A stretch of 64,000 nt of DNA from Bubalus kerabau (GCF_029407905.1 NC_073628.1:46273501-46337500), one strand, 5' to 3'; counted from the stretch's first letter, positions 21,545-33,274 are shown. Notes: generated by a model not told the origin, from the letters alone. Program-made: numbers and translations.

Positions 21545-21700
21545 TTTATTTCATCCTCAAATCTCTTCTGTAAGATGGGTAGGCCCATTCTTAACTTCAT
21601 CCTAATTTTATACATAAGGGAATTGACTCGCAGGGGCAGTAACAAGGTCACTGAGGCATTTCCTTCCTCTACACCCTTTAGTCATTGCTGAATTAGAATT
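21545..21700 (+). repeat. MIR SINE fragment
   Basis: 'gtaagatgggtaggcccatt', 'ttttatacataagggaattg' and 'gcagtaacaaggtcactgag' follow the MIR right part. It is strongly diverged. Confidence 0.55.
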
Positions 21701-22279
21701 TCCATGTGTTCTGAGCCGTAAAACTTTTGACCCCCAGATGGAGCCATGGGTGGCATGACTCTCCAACAATCTGAGGTCTGTAGGAAATTACAGATCTTAG
21801 TGTGCTAAGACAGTGCACATTCTCAAAACACTGTCTTGTCTATTCGTTATCATTATTTCTTTTTATCGTGTGGCATTTCCTGAATGCAGCCATTAACGAA
21901 ATAATTCCTGGATGTGTGAGTTATTTTATTGTTCTTTAAGTTTTAAATAGAAGTGTCCCAGGAGCCCCCCCACCCCCAAAAAAAATGATCTTAGCACCTG
22001 CTTCCATGTTTCTGATTGCATTCTCAAACATCTTTGCAATGTTGAGGAAATAAGATGGGACTTCTTTCCCAGTCTTCCTTCACTTTCTAAACATACCATA
22101 AAAATCTTAAGCTACAACTATTACAATCCATGTTGACTAGTATGTTTTAAAGTCTTAAAAAATATCTGAATAGGAAAGACTTTGGAGACCATTCTAACTT
22201 CTACTTAATTTGTTAGGGAGGAGACTAAAATCCTTTTCTCAGCCCTTTGAGCTCACCAACCCCTGCCCCGTACACACAC
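21701..22279. other. Unique or unrecognised sequence
   Basis: Contains a C-run at about 21,965-21,977 followed by an A-run. No gene or repeat family is supported. Confidence 0.4.
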
Positions 22280-22478
22280 ACCCACACATAGCACTGGGTC
22301 ATTGCACAGCCTGATAGCGTATATTTATATATTTTTATGAGTTTATTTGATTAATGCCTATCTCTTTCATAAAATGTGAACTCCTCAAAGGTAAGTACAT
22401 TTCTGTTTTTGCTCATTCTTATTATGCTGAGGCCGAGTATAGGACTTGAAACATGAGTAGATGCTCAGTAATTATTTT
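22280..22478 (+). repeat. L2 LINE 3' fragment
   Basis: 'aatgtgaactcctcaaaggt' and 'agtagatgctcagtaattat' are the L2 terminal blocks ('gctccttgagggcagg', 'gtaggtgctcaataaat'), diverged, plus strand. Confidence 0.65.
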
Positions 22479-22819
22479 GAGTGAAAGAAATTAAAGCCCA
22501 GAGAAGAATAAATTTCCCAAATTCTCTTCCAATAATCTTTACACAGTATTTCCTTTTCTACACCCACATGGAATTTCTGACTTCATTACTTCTTTCTCTC
22601 CCCCAAATATACTCTTTTTTTCTCAGAGTCTCATCCATGCATGTGTGGTGTTCTTGCTTCCTGGCACACCAGACCTACTGATGCTCATCACTCAGTCTCC
22701 AAGCTCAAGATGAGTATCCTTTCTTCTTAAAGTTTCACATGGATTCTTCCCAGTGGGATCAGGAACCTTTTGTGAGCCTGTAGTCCCCTGCGTGTAGCCC
22801 TCTCTTAGGATAGATAGAT

Positions 22820-22917
22820 TACCTGGACAAGGGAGTCTTTCCCACCCAGGGATGGAACCCAAGTTTCCTGCATTGCAGGTGGATTCTTTATCATCTGAGC
22901 CACCAGGGAAGCCCCCT
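22820..22917 (-). mobile_element. Bov-tA SINE, tRNA-like part only
   Basis: The minus strand begins GGGCTTCCCTGGTGGCTCAG and stops after the first part of the Bov-A body. The rest is missing. Confidence 0.85.
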
Positions 22918-22934
22918 CAGAATAGTTATCAGGC

Positions 22935-23075
22935 CAAATTTGATGATTTGTTTTCTAGGTTCTTTCTCCAACTAAACTCTGAGCACACTGAAGACAGGAC
23001 ATTTTTCTTCATTACCTAAAGTCTGGCATATAGTAAGAGCTCAAAATATATTTAGTGAATGAGTGAATGAAACTC
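22935..23075 (+). repeat. L2 LINE 3' end
   Basis: 'ctctgagcacactgaagaca', 'ggacatttttcttcattacc', 'tggcatatagtaagagctca' and 'tagtgaatgagtgaatgaa' match the L2 3' terminus, ending in the degenerate (TGAA)n. Confidence 0.8.
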
Positions 23076-23287
23076 TAGCATGCAATAACGATTTAGGTTA
23101 TTTTCCAAGTGGAAAATCAGCACTTACAGAATTTTATTCTAATTGCCCAGAGTGTAGTGTGGATGAAAAATGTTGGCTATCTTGTCAGTACACAAAGGAG
23201 GTTGCAGCCATCAAGCTCGTAGCCTCTGTGCACCCTGAGGGGATTCAGGGTGTAAAAAAGCAGGATACTGTCCCTAGATAGTTAGTG

Positions 23288-23496
23288 GTTGTTGTGTTAG
23301 TTGCTCAGTTGTGTCTGACTCTTTGCAACCCCATGGATTGTAGCCCACCAGGCTCCTCTGTCCATGGAATTCTCCAGGCAGGAATACTGGAGTGGGTGGC
23401 CATTTCTTCCTCCAGGGGATCTTCCCAACCTAGGGATCAAACCCAGACCTTCTGCACTGCAGACAAATGCTTTACCATCTGAGCCACCAGAGGGTG
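23288..23496 (-). mobile_element. Bov-tA SINE
   Basis: The minus strand reads TGGCTCAGATGGTAAAGCAT to the tail CACAACTGAGCAACTAACAC. It is complete and moderately diverged. Confidence 0.92.
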
Positions 23497-23499
23497 CTT

Positions 23500-24052
23500 A
23501 TCAAAGCAATGATTTCAATGAACCCAGAATCTGTATCTTCCCATACATAGAAAAAGCACTATGTCATTAACTAGAGATGTCTGATTTTCTTTAATTGGCA
23601 GTAGTCTTTTCATTTTTGACTACCTGTTTTCTGTCATTGTTGTTTGAACTCTTATGATCCTGGCTCCTTTCTTATCTCTTTTGAGCAGTCCCTCAGAGGG
23701 AGTTCTGAAAGGCTGTCTTCTGGGCTTCAGTCCTTAGAAAATGCACTGAAAAAAACATAATTCCCAACATTTAGGTTGTATGTTTTTTCAGTCTAGAGTA
23801 GGAAAGGTTTTATGCTAGACTGGATGGAAAACAAGTTCAGGAACATGAAAGAAAATAAAAATTGACTTTTGTCTTTCCTTCCTCCTCAACAGCTTTATGT
23901 GGAATTTAACCTTCAGACTCTTTGCCTGCTCTCCAAGAATCTGAGACTGGAAATTTCAAAAACATGACTCACTCTTGCTTCTACTGACAAAGAAACTTAA
24001 ATGTCTCTATGTCCTTGTACAACTATGTATAGCCTAGCAGATTTCATACCCA
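23500..24052. other. Unique or unrecognised sequence
   Basis: No gene or repeat is supported. Confidence 0.4.
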
Positions 24053-24054
24053 CT

Positions 24055-24253
24055 AAGTCACTTCAGTCCTGTCTGACTCTGTGCGACCCTATGGACTGCA
24101 GCCTGCCAGTCTCCTGTGTCCATGGGGATTCTCCAGGCAAAATACTGGAGTGGGTTGCCGTGCCCTCCTCCAGGGGATCTTCCCAACCCAGGGATCGAAC
24201 CTGCATGTCCTGATTGACAAGCGGGTTCTTTACCACTAGCGCCACCTGGGAAT
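24055..24253 (-). mobile_element. Bov-tA SINE
   Basis: The minus strand reads from TTCCCAGGTGGCGCTAGTGG to GACAGGACTGAAGTGACTTA. It is complete and fairly well preserved. Confidence 0.92.
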
Positions 24254-24383
24254 CAATTCTTTACTGGAACCACTTTTGAATCAGTTTCTCCCTGAAGGCA
24301 GCACTGTGCCTCCACTGATCTTTCATAGTCCTTAATTCAGATTTATACATGCTCAATTATTTACATATGTTCAGTTCTGAACT

Positions 24384-25239
24384 GCTTTTCATGGGGTTCT
24401 CAAGGCAAGAATAGTGAAGTGGTTTGCCATTCCCTGAATCAAGATTGCTGGGAAAAATATCAATAACCTCAAATATGCAGATGACACCCCCTTTATGGCA
24501 GAAAGCGAAGAAGATCTAAAGAGCCTCCTGATGAAAATTAAAGAGGTGAGTGAAAAAGTTGGCTTAAAACTCACCATTCAGAAAACTAAGATCATGGCAT
24601 CCAGTCCCATCACTTAATGGCAAATAGATGGGGAAGCAATGGAAATAGTGAGAGACTTTTTTCTTGGCCCCCAAAATCACCACAGATGGTGACTGCAGAC
24701 ATGAAATTAAAAGACGCTTGCTCCTTGGAAGAAAAGCTATGACCAACCTAGACAACATATTAGAAAGCAGAGACATTAGTTTGCCAAAAAAGGTCCATCT
24801 AGTCAAGGCTATGGTTTTTCCAGTAGTCATGTATGGATGTGAGAGTTGGACTATAAAGAAAGCTGAGTGCTGAAGAATTGATGCTTTTGAACTATGGTGT
24901 TGGAGAAGACTCTTGAGAGTCCCTTGGACTGCAAGGAGGTCCAACCAGTCCATCCTAAAGGAGATCAGTCCTGGGTGTTCATTGGAAGGACTGATGCTGA
25001 AGCTGAAACTGCAATACTTTGGCCACCTGATGTGAAGAACTGACTCATTTGTAAAGACCCTGGGGAAGATGCTGGGGAAGATTGAGGGTGGGAGGAGAAG
25101 GGGACAACAGAGGATGAGATGGTTGGATGGCATCACTGACTTGATGAACATGAGTTTGAGTAAGCTCCGGGACTTGGTGTGCTGCAGTCCATGGGGTGGC
25201 GAAGAGTCAGACATGACTGAGCGACTGAACTGAACTGAA
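24384..25239 (+). mobile_element. BovB LINE with 5' inversion (twin priming)
   Basis: From 24,435 the plus strand reads BovB from just before the catalytic YADD-equivalent (here YADDTPFMAESEEDLKSL) to the CTGAACTGAACTGAA end, with stops and a short internal deletion near 25,165. The first about 48 bp (24,389-24,434) are BovB from much further 5' in reverse orientation; compare the forward copy at about 56,050-56,100. The whole is flanked by TTCTGAACT at 24,375-24,383 and 25,240-25,248. One event, inverted at its 5' end, explains this. Confidence 0.9.
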
Positions 25240-25249
25240 TTCTGAACTA

Positions 25250-26425
25250 TGATGCAATTATTTGTCACCCAATTATTTCTGTATCAGTGGGATTTCATTG
25301 GAGTGGCTGAGTCTGCAAATCTTTCTCTATTCTCCTCTTCTTCATTTTTGCAATGAATCACCTGAGTTTCAGCTAAATCAAACATGCCCACCTCGCAATG
25401 ACATGGCTTAGCCTCCCTTGCAGTCAGTAGTAGGTACTGGCTGTTTCTGCAAATGTGATGTGAACAAAGGGATATATACCTCCCCATCACAAAGGAAGCT
25501 GCTTTCACTCCATTTTCTTTTTTCCCTTTCCCCACAGGCTGGAAATACACTTCAAACATCAAGGTAGGGATAATACTTTGAATGATAACAAAGAAATAAG
25601 ATACGAGGAATTTGGATTACGTGAGTCACAGTTGCCCACCTGGATAGCTTTCTTCTTGATTGTTGTAAGAGAAAGAAATGAAATCCTGACACACTATATT
25701 TTAGGTTACATTTACACAGCCTGTGCACTATTATTATAGAAATTGGCTCCTGGAAGTGGGATACCATCATCATAAAAATCAAAATATGTGACATCAGTTT
25801 AGCAAGTTGTGTAGCAGGCTGAGACATGTTCAGGCTGGAAAGAGATACCTTTGTTATATCACTCAAAAATACATGCTAACTTGGAAACAGACCACAAGCT
25901 TGTAGCTCTAGAGGAATAGGCTTTAAAAATGCAGATTTTTGTGCAAGTTGGCTGTTACTTGGAATTTTTAGCAAAGTGCATCAAAAGACATGCACTAAAG
26001 TTAGACAAGAAATGGTCCATTTGTAAATAGAGATGAAAGAGACTATAGTTCTACTAATGGAAAGTCTTCCTACCCTTGACCTGCTTTTTAATGGATTAAA
26101 ATGCCATTAGTCTGGGACCTTACAAGGTTGGAAAAGTCAACTGCTTCTATTCCACAAACAGCATGATATAACATTTTCATCAGATTCAGCCAGAGGGAAA
26201 ATATCCATTTAAGACTATTAGCTTCCTAACCATCTTGCAAAGACTTTAGTTTCATATGGCATTAGGATGGCTGACATTAAGTTAAGGGAAAGAAAGCTGA
26301 GCAGAGCAAACAACACAATAAAATTCTAGAAAACTTTCTATAATCTCTATGGAAATTTGTCCAAAAGATGTCTTTTAGTTTGGCTATTCTGCACGGAACT
26401 GTCTAGAAACAAAAAGTATACTAAC
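25250..26425. other. Unique or old unrecognised sequence
   Basis: 25,270-25,560 has the look of an old interspersed repeat, but I cannot name it. No gene is supported. Confidence 0.4.
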
Positions 26426-26429
26426 GTTT

Positions 26430-27140
26430 TTATTGTGATTTTTCAGTTTTATTGAGATATAATTGGCGTATATCACTGTATAAATTTAAAACATACAGCA
26501 TAATGGTTTATCTACCATATACTAGGAAACAATTACTGCAGCAAGTCTAGTTAGCATCTGTCATCTCATATAGATACAGAAAAAGAAAAAGCAAAAAAAA
26601 TTGTGTGTGTGATTAAAACTCTTGGGCTTTACTCTCAACTTTCATTTATAACATACAGCAGTATTAATAATATTTATCAAGTCCTATTTATATTCCTGGT
26701 ACTTATTTATCTTATACCTGGAACTTTGTACTTTTGGACCACCTTCATCCAATGCCCAATATTTCTTCCCATTGCTGCCCTGCTTCCCACCTCTGGAACC
26801 ACAAAACCAATCTTTTTCTGAGTTTATTTGTGTGTGTGTGCTTTGTTTAGATTTTATGTATAAATAAGATTATTCTATATTTGTTTTTCTCTCTCTGATT
26901 TGCTTCTCTTAGCATAAGACCCTCAAGGTCCATCCATGTTGTGTCAAATGGCAAGATTTCTTTTTTTTTTTTAAAGGCTGAATAATATTTCATTGTATTT
27001 ATATACTGCAACTTCTTTATCCATCCCTCAGTGGACACTTAGGTTGCTCCCATATCTTGGCTGTTGTAAATAATGCTGCTGTGAACATGGGGATTCAGAT
27101 ATCTTTTTAAGTTAGTGTTCTCATTTTTCTACTAAGGTTT
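26430..27140 (-). mobile_element. Old L1 3' end (ORF2 C-terminus and 3' UTR)
   Basis: The minus strand encodes MKYYSAFKKKKEILPFDTTW and MDLEGLMLREANQREKNKYR (26,850-27,000), the L1 ORF2 C-terminal tail, followed by a long AT-rich 3' UTR. It is diverged, with an A/T-run expansion near 26,960. Confidence 0.88.
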
Positions 27141-27479
27141 TGAAGGAATGTGTTTACCAAAGAAACCACAAGCTTGGTATACAAGAGTCTATGATTGTTA
27201 AATTTCTAACACAATACTCAGTCTCCTAAAGTTGCCCTAAGTAAAGCACACTCTTTCTTGCTGCTTTCTGATATGGGTAGTGGATAGGAAAAAATTCCAA
27301 CCCCCACCCCACACACACACAAAATCAAAATTACAGGGACCAATAAACATGGGAGATACTTCAAGTCTGGCAGACTCATTAACCAAGGAACCTACTTCCC
27401 CAGCAGGAAGCTTTCACAGTTCCTGCCCAGGATAATTTAACATCTGCTCTGGATGAAAACTACTATGAGCTTTTCATTT
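27141..27479. other. Unrecognised sequence
   Basis: Contains a short C/A-rich tract at 27,300-27,322. No gene is supported. Confidence 0.4.
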
Positions 27480-27480
27480 C

Positions 27481-28115
27481 TTTTTTTTTTTTTTTAACAT
27501 TTCTGAAAGGATGATTTTCTTTATTTTTTAATTATAAAATTATTTGTGGTAAAATATATACATAATAGATGTAGCATTTTAACCATTCTTAAGTGTAGAA
27601 TTCAGTGGCATTAAGTACATTCACATTGCTATGCAAATATCACCACCATCTGTCTCTAGAACTTTTTCATTTTCCCAAACTGAAATCCTGTATCTATTAA
27701 ACGATAACTCTCCATTCTCCTCTCCCCAGAATCTGCTAACAACCATTGTTTTTCCTTTCTCTATGAATTTGACTCTAAGTACCTCAGATAAGTGAATTCA
27801 TTTAATAATTGTCCTTTCACGTTTGGTTTATGTCACTTAGCATAAGTCAGGTTTGATACTTGGTTGGGAAGATCCCCTGGAGAAGGGAATGGCTACCTAC
27901 TCCAATATTCTGGCCTGAAGAATTCCATGAACTGTATGTATAGCCCTTGGAATCACAAAGAGTCAGACGTGACTGAGTAACTTTACTTCACTAGCATAAG
28001 TCAACCTTAGCAATGTTCATCCACATTTATAGTGTATGTCAGAATTTCCTTCCTTTTTATGGCTGAATAATATTTCTATGTGTGTGTTCTTGACTGCAAT
28101 TTCCATAGGTGATGT
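27481..28115 (-). mobile_element. Old L1 3' UTR fragment, split by a SINE
   Basis: The order 'accattcttaagtgtagaat', 'tcagtggcattaagtacatt', 'ccaccatctgtctctagaac' and 'gtcacttagcataa' on the plus strand is the reverse of an old L1 3' end. It resumes after the SINE at 28,004 with 'catccacatttatagtgtat' and 'atggctgaataatatttc'. Confidence 0.82.
27850..27991 (+). mobile_element. Bov-tA SINE, 5'-truncated, nested in L1
   Basis: Body only (GGGAAGATCCCCTGGAGAAG to GACTGAGTAACTTTACTT). The duplication TAGCATAAGTCA is at 27,838-27,849 and 27,992-28,003. It cleanly dates the SINE after the L1. Confidence 0.93.
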
Positions 28116-28252
28116 TGTCCTTCTCAGGGTACTTTAACTGGGGAGCTTTTAACTCTACCATTGTATATTGGACTTACAGAAGATATACAAGATGTGTTTA
28201 GTGTTAGTTTATCATAATTAAAAGGAGCCACTTCCAGAATCTGATAAAAAAA

Positions 28253-28318
28253 GACTTTGAACCTGGGTTTCCTGCATTACAGGCAGAGTCTTTATCATCT
28301 GAGCCATTAGGCAAGTCA
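28253..28318 (-). mobile_element. Bov-tA SINE remnant (tRNA-like part)
   Basis: 'tttgaacctgggtttcctgc' followed by 'tctttatcatctgagccatt' on the plus strand is the reverse of a Bov-tA head. An (AAT)n tract follows directly. Confidence 0.75.
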
Positions 28319-28345
28319 ATAATAATAATAAATAATAATAATTAG
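28318..28345 (+). repeat. (AAT)n microsatellite
   Basis: Eight or so AAT units with one AAAT interruption, abutting a SINE remnant. Confidence 0.95.
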
Positions 28346-28487
28346 TTTCATTTGTGGAAAGTTCTACTGAGATAGATAGACAACACTGTTAAGATATAAA
28401 ATAAACAAACTTTCTCTATTCAAGAGTCCTAGGGAATCTTTTCTCATTAAGAAGTATTTAAACTGGTATTTGAAGGGCAATAGCCAG

Positions 28488-28605
28488 GCCTTGGGAAGAT
28501 CCCCTGGAGAAGGGAAAGGTTACCCACTCCAGTGTTCTGGGCTGGAGTATTCCGTGGACTGTATAGTCCACAAAGAGTTGGAGACGACTGAGTGACTTTT
28601 ACTCA
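28488..28605 (+). mobile_element. Bov-tA SINE, 5'-truncated
   Basis: Body only, from TTGGGAAGATCCCCTGGAGA to GACGACTGAGTGACTTTTAC, with a short deletion in the right part and an (ACTC)n tail. Confidence 0.85.
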
Positions 28606-29256
28606 CTCACTCACTTGCTGTGGATACAAGACCAGATCAGAGGCTATTGTAGCAGATGTGTGAGATATGATGGTGAATTTAACAGGGGTTTTATAGTTTA
28701 TATTTATAGAAATAAATGAATAGAGTTTTGGTATATTTAGAATCTAGGAACTGCCAAAATTGTGATTAATTTGGACATTGATGATGAAGAAGTATGAGAT
28801 TTCAAAAGTCATACTATATTCTCAGCCTTCAGCAGCCAGCTGGTATAGATTACATTTACTAAACTAGATTGCACCATAGACATGATCACTGTGGAGAAGG
28901 GAGGAATTAGGATTTCAATTTGGAATAATGAGTCTGTGCTGCTGCCTATATGAAACATACAGAAAATACTGAATAGCATTTGGATACAGAGGTCTAAATT
29001 TTAATATATGTATTTGGGATATAAAATATATACTGCTTTATGTATTACAAAGTTAGCAGTTCACATCCATATGGTATTTAAAATGATGAGAGTGAATTAA
29101 GTCATTAAGGTAGAAAGCATAACAAGAAAAGAGAGGAAAAGAGAGAAAGAGGGAAAGGGAATGGGGTCAAGCCCAGGACAGAGCACTGAGGCTATTTAGC
29201 GTATAACACCCATAGAAAAAAGGAAGGAAAAGAGAGAAGTGACCGAAGAGAGCAGA

Positions 29257-29300
29257 GGTTGGGGTGGGGCGGGGGTGGGGGTGGGGAGGTAGGGGTGGAA
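29257..29300 (+). other. G-run tract with quadruplex potential
   Basis: Seven runs of four to six Gs separated mostly by single T or C, on the plus strand. This fits a G-quadruplex-forming pattern, in an otherwise purine-rich segment (29,105-29,300). Confidence 0.8.
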
Positions 29301-29523
29301 CAGAAGCACTCAGTGTCAAAAAGCCAAAACGAAATGGTACTTCTAGAAATAATGTACGTTCAACTATATGAAGAGCTGCAGAAAAGTCAAATATGGTGAA
29401 GACTAAAAGTATCTATTAATATAATCAACCCAGAGGTCATTGGAGAGCTTAGAGTACTAGTTTTGGTTGAATAATAGAAACCAAAGTGAGTGGACTGAGA
29501 AATTAATAGAAGCTAAGAAACAG

Positions 29524-29742
29524 AAGGGCTTCCCAGGAGATGCTAGTTCTTATGAACCCACCTGCCAATACAGGAGACCCAAGAGGTGCAGGTTTGATCC
29601 CTGGGTTGGGAAGGACCCCCTTGAAGGAAGGCATGCAACCCACTCCAGTATTCTTGCCTGGAGAATCCTGTGGACAGAGGAGCTTGAAGGGCAACAGTCC
29701 ATGGGGTCGCAAAGAGTCAGACATGACTGAAGCTACTTAGCT
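29524..29742 (+). mobile_element. Bov-tA SINE
   Basis: Complete: head GGGCTTCCCAGGAGATGCTA, box B-like GGTTTGATCCC, body and GACTGAAGCTACTTAGC tail. Confidence 0.92.
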
Positions 29743-30140
29743 TGCAAGAAATGGAAATGGATACTTTTTCAGATATTTGGCTATAAAGGGCTGAAGAGAG
29801 ACTGGAGAGTAGTTGAAAGGCGTGAAAAAATTCAGGGATTTTTTTTTTTTCTCTAGTGGTGGAAGAGGGTGTTTAATGGCAATGTAAAGTATCCAGTAGA
29901 AAGCAGATAGTACAAAAATAATAGAAGAAATTAAGAAGTTAGTCAATAGGAAAAGTTCCTAAAAAGAAGAGTATGAAATTCATAACCCAGGAAGAGTTTA
30001 ATTGGAAGAAGAATACATCCTTTAACAGAAGGGAAGAAGGAAAAGATGGTGAAGACACAGGAAGATTTATGAAGTTGGAAATGGGAAGTTGAAGTGGTCT
30101 CCCTGTGATGGCTTCCATTTTTTTCTGCAAAATAGAAAAA

Positions 30141-31094
30141 GTTTTAGCTGCTGAAATTGCTAGAAGTGAGACAAGAGATCAAAAGTTTAGAGAGAATAGA
30201 GAAGGTTTAAAATAGTAGTTGTAGAAAGTAGGAAAGACAGCTAATCAGAGAAACACAGGAATACTGCCAGTTAAAACTGACATGAATTATAGTCATGAAT
30301 TATAGTAGTGGTCATGAATTATAGAGCAATCTCTCAGTTTCATTGTGCCATTGTAGTTAAACGAATTTCAAGAACATGGAGCCAATGACCCAGCCATTTA
30401 ATTGTACCAACTAAAGTGTGATATTTTCTGGGCAAAGGGGCAAGGAAATATAGAGATGGCAAAAGTACCTGAAACAGGGGACCATAAGAAATGAAGAAGA
30501 GGCTAGTGGATAAGGAAAAAATAGGACAATTAACTGGATACTGTAGAATTCTGGATAGTTGAAGAGGCGTAATAAAAATAATTAAAAAGCGAATCCCCAA
30601 AACAATGGAGGTTGTGGTCAGAGGATTACAGAATTAGAGTTTTTCTACTTAAAGCAGTTTTGAGTAGTGTATATGCCTGGTTGGTGAACATAGTATGGGT
30701 GGTAATGAAATGGAAAAGAATGGTACTAAGAGAAGGGCCTTCTGTCTCTACTCCTTTTTTTTCCTTTTAAAATGGCTGTTTTACTTTGTGTTTTACTGAA
30801 AGTAAGAAAAAAAAAAGAAAGAAATGTTACTAACTGAAACTGCCTAAAGTCAGATAATTGGTGTTGCAAATACTTTTTTCCTTACCACTGTTATTGACTG
30901 AAGGCAAGCTTTGAGATGCTTTAATGAAACATTTAAGATATGGATCACCTTGGTGACAGTGTTCTGAAAGGGGTTTTACATCATCAGCCCTCCCAAATCT
31001 AGTGGTAGAAATAGCTTCTGATCTGTTCTTTGGAAAACTGACAGGTGAGGGGTGAAAGTGAGAAGTCTGGGACACCAGATAATCTATGTGGGTA
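30141..31094. other. Unique or unrecognised sequence
   Basis: Purine-rich on the plus strand. It may be a continuation of the old repeat to its left. Short frames here have no recognisable product. Confidence 0.4.
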
Positions 31095-31795
31095 TTTTTA
31101 AAAATCTTTAAAAAAAAACTTTATATTTTATATTGGAGTGTAGCAGATTAACAATGTTGTGATTCTTTCAGGTGGACAGCACAGGGGCTGAGCCCTACAT
31201 ACACATGTATCCATTCTCCCCCAAACTCTTCTTCCATCCAGGCTGCCACATAACACTGAGCAGAATTCCCTGTGCTATACCATAGGCTCTTGTTGGTTAT
31301 CCCTTTTGAATATAGCTGTGTGTACTTGTCCATTCCAAAGTCTCTAACTCTCCCTTTCCTCCGTCTTTCTCCCCCAGCAACCATACTTTCATTCTCTATG
31401 TTATGTATGGAGTGTTGTGTGTGTGTTCTCAGTCACATTTGACTCTTTTTGCAACCCTATGGACTGTAGCCCCCTAGGCTCCTCTCTCCATGGAATTTTC
31501 CAGGCAAGAATGCTGGAGGGGTTTGCCATGCCCTCCTCCAGGGGAGACTTCTGACCCAGAGATCGAATCTCTGTCTCTAATATCTCCTGCATTGACAGGC
31601 GGGTCGTTTACCACTTGTGGATTCTTTACCACTGAGCCACCTGGGAATACTGTCTGTGAGTCTGTTTCTGTTCTGTAAACAAGTTCATTTGTATCGTTTC
31701 TTTTTAGATTCTGCATGTAAGGGATGTCATATGATACGTCTCCTTCTCTGACTTATTTCACTCAGTATGACAGTCTCTAGGTCCATTTCTGGCTT
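31095..31795 (-). mobile_element. L1 3' UTR, split by a Bov-tA
   Basis: The plus strand shows 'tggagtgtagcagattaaca', 'ttctttcaggtggacagcac' and 'cagaattccctgtgctatac', then after the SINE 'gagtctgtttctgttctgta', 'attctgcatgtaagggatgt' and 'ttatttcactcagtatgaca', the reverse of an artiodactyl-type L1 3' UTR. Confidence 0.85.
31418..31650 (-). mobile_element. Bov-tA SINE nested in L1
   Basis: The minus strand has TTCCCAGGTGGCTCAGTGGT and a partial duplication of the tRNA-like 'gtaaacgacc/taaagaatcc' segment near 31,600-31,635, then the Bov-A body. It interrupts the L1 3' UTR. Confidence 0.9.
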
Positions 31796-31984
31796 TTTCC
31801 CTGGTGGCTCAGAGGTTAAAGCGTCTGCCTGCAATGCAGGAGACCTGGGTTCGATCCCTGGGTCAGGAAGATCCCCTGGAGAAGGAAATAGCAACCCACT
31901 CCAGTATTCTTGCCTGGAGAATCCCATGGGCGGAGAAGCCTGGTGGGCCACAGTCCACGGGGTCGCAAAGAGTCGGACACTTTA
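31796..31984 (+). mobile_element. Bov-tA SINE, well preserved
   Basis: Starts TTTTTCCCTGGTGGCTCAGA, with box A and box B elements intact (GGTTCGATCCC) and the body ending GGGTCGCAAAGAGTCGGACA. It is close to the consensus, so probably young. It ends at the border of the L1 3' UTR fragment. Confidence 0.94.
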
Positions 31985-32448
31985 CCTTGTCTCACAACAT
32001 GCTCATTAGCTCCTATCCATAAGCAAAAGTTGAACAAACAATTAGAGCTTATGTTGAGATGATGCCAAATCATCCTGCCCAGGATGACCATTTGTCGTGG
32101 AACAGCGCTGACCCAGGAGGAGAAAACACTAACGTATCTGCTAGGAGTATTGACCGTTGTTCAAGGATTGCTTTCTGAAGGTGGTGAAGTACGAGCTGAG
32201 TCTTTCAGGTTAAGTACTAGTTAACAAGGTAGAGGAGTTGTAAGGAAAAGTTCCAGACTGAAGCTCAGACATGTGGGAGAGATAGTTAAATTTAGTATCC
32301 ACTGATGAGCTCTTCTTCCATTCAAGGAAAGCTTTATGCTAGCCACCCTGAGCAACACAAAGATGTTTCAGAACAGTGCTCAGTTGCGGAATATTTAATG
32401 TGAAACCTTGCTAGTATATCTGGACCTGACACTTCCTAGATTACAAGT
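31985..32448. other. Unique or unrecognised sequence
   Basis: No gene or repeat is supported. Confidence 0.4.
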
Positions 32449-32449
32449 T

Positions 32450-32575
32450 TTAAGGACTGGGATCAGGCTTATTTTAGGCTCTTCTGTTCACTTTGTACCT
32501 AGAATGATACTTGGGATCTAGGAGGTATTTGTTATAGAATTGTCAAATAAATGAATGAATAAATTCAACTGCTAG
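32450..32575 (+). repeat. L2 LINE 3' end
   Basis: 'aaggactgggatcaggctta', 'ctagaatgatacttgggatc' and 'gtcaaataaatgaatgaata' are a diverged L2 3' terminus. Confidence 0.75.
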
Positions 32576-32943
32576 TCTAAGTCCCAGCATAAATTATATT
32601 TCAGGGTACTGGTGACTAGAATATTACATTTGGAACTACTGCAAAATTAGGCTTATTTATATCTTCAAATATTGATCATACAATCTTTGAGCATCTCTAA
32701 TTTCAGAGAACTTGTTATATTTTAAAAGCAATTGGTTTGGACATTTCCAGGTGTCCAAGATCTTCCTGATATTGTGTCAAAATCCCATGACTTTAATTAT
32801 CTTCTTAATTCCCTTGTCTTATCTCTAGAAGGTGACTATGTTCACCATTATACCAACAATGTTGGTTTTTGTCCTATCTCTGAACTTGAAAGCAGTAGAG
32901 ACTACAGTTAATTCTTCTTTAACATGGTAACAGTTCAAACTTG
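32576..32943. other. Unique or unrecognised sequence
   Basis: No gene or repeat is supported. Confidence 0.4.
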
Positions 32944-32944
32944 C

Positions 32945-33172
32945 ATGCATACATGCTAAGTCATTTCAGTCATGTCTGACTCTTTGTGACCCTATAGACT
33001 GTAGCCTGCCAGGCTCCTCTGTCCATGGGATTCTCCATGCAAGAATATTGGAGTGGGTTGCCATGCTCTCCTCCAGGGAAGATTCCCAACCCAGGGATCA
33101 AACCTACATCTCTTCTGTCTCCTGCATTGGCAGGCAGGTTCTTTACCAGTAGCATCTCCTGGGAATTCCAGT
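32945..33172 (-). mobile_element. Bov-tA SINE
   Basis: The minus strand has the tRNA-like head reduced to CCCAGGAGATGCTACTGGTA, then the Bov-A body ending in CATGACTGAAATGACTTAGC. Confidence 0.92.
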
Positions 33173-33274
33173 TAAAATTTAAGGTAGGAATATTACCTAT
33201 CACCTTTCCTTCTATGCCCACCTAGCTTCCGCAACAAGCGTCTTTCTCCAGGCTAAGTATAGCAATTCCTTCTT

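Larger units (their letters stand above)
28620..30140 (+). repeat. Old mammalian repeat, family not named
   Basis: Scattered plus-strand blocks ('cagaggctattgtagcagat', 'ccagaggtcattggagagct', 'atttggctataaagggctga') appear in the order of a long, widespread mammalian repeat. The element is badly decayed and split by a Bov-tA at 29,524. I am not sure of the family; a library search would settle it. Confidence 0.5.

Noticed and set aside
31796..31984. tRNA gene suggested by intact box A and box B
   Set aside because: It is the tRNA-Glu-derived head of a Bov-tA SINE, followed by the Bov-A body. The same holds for all other tRNA-like hits in the window.
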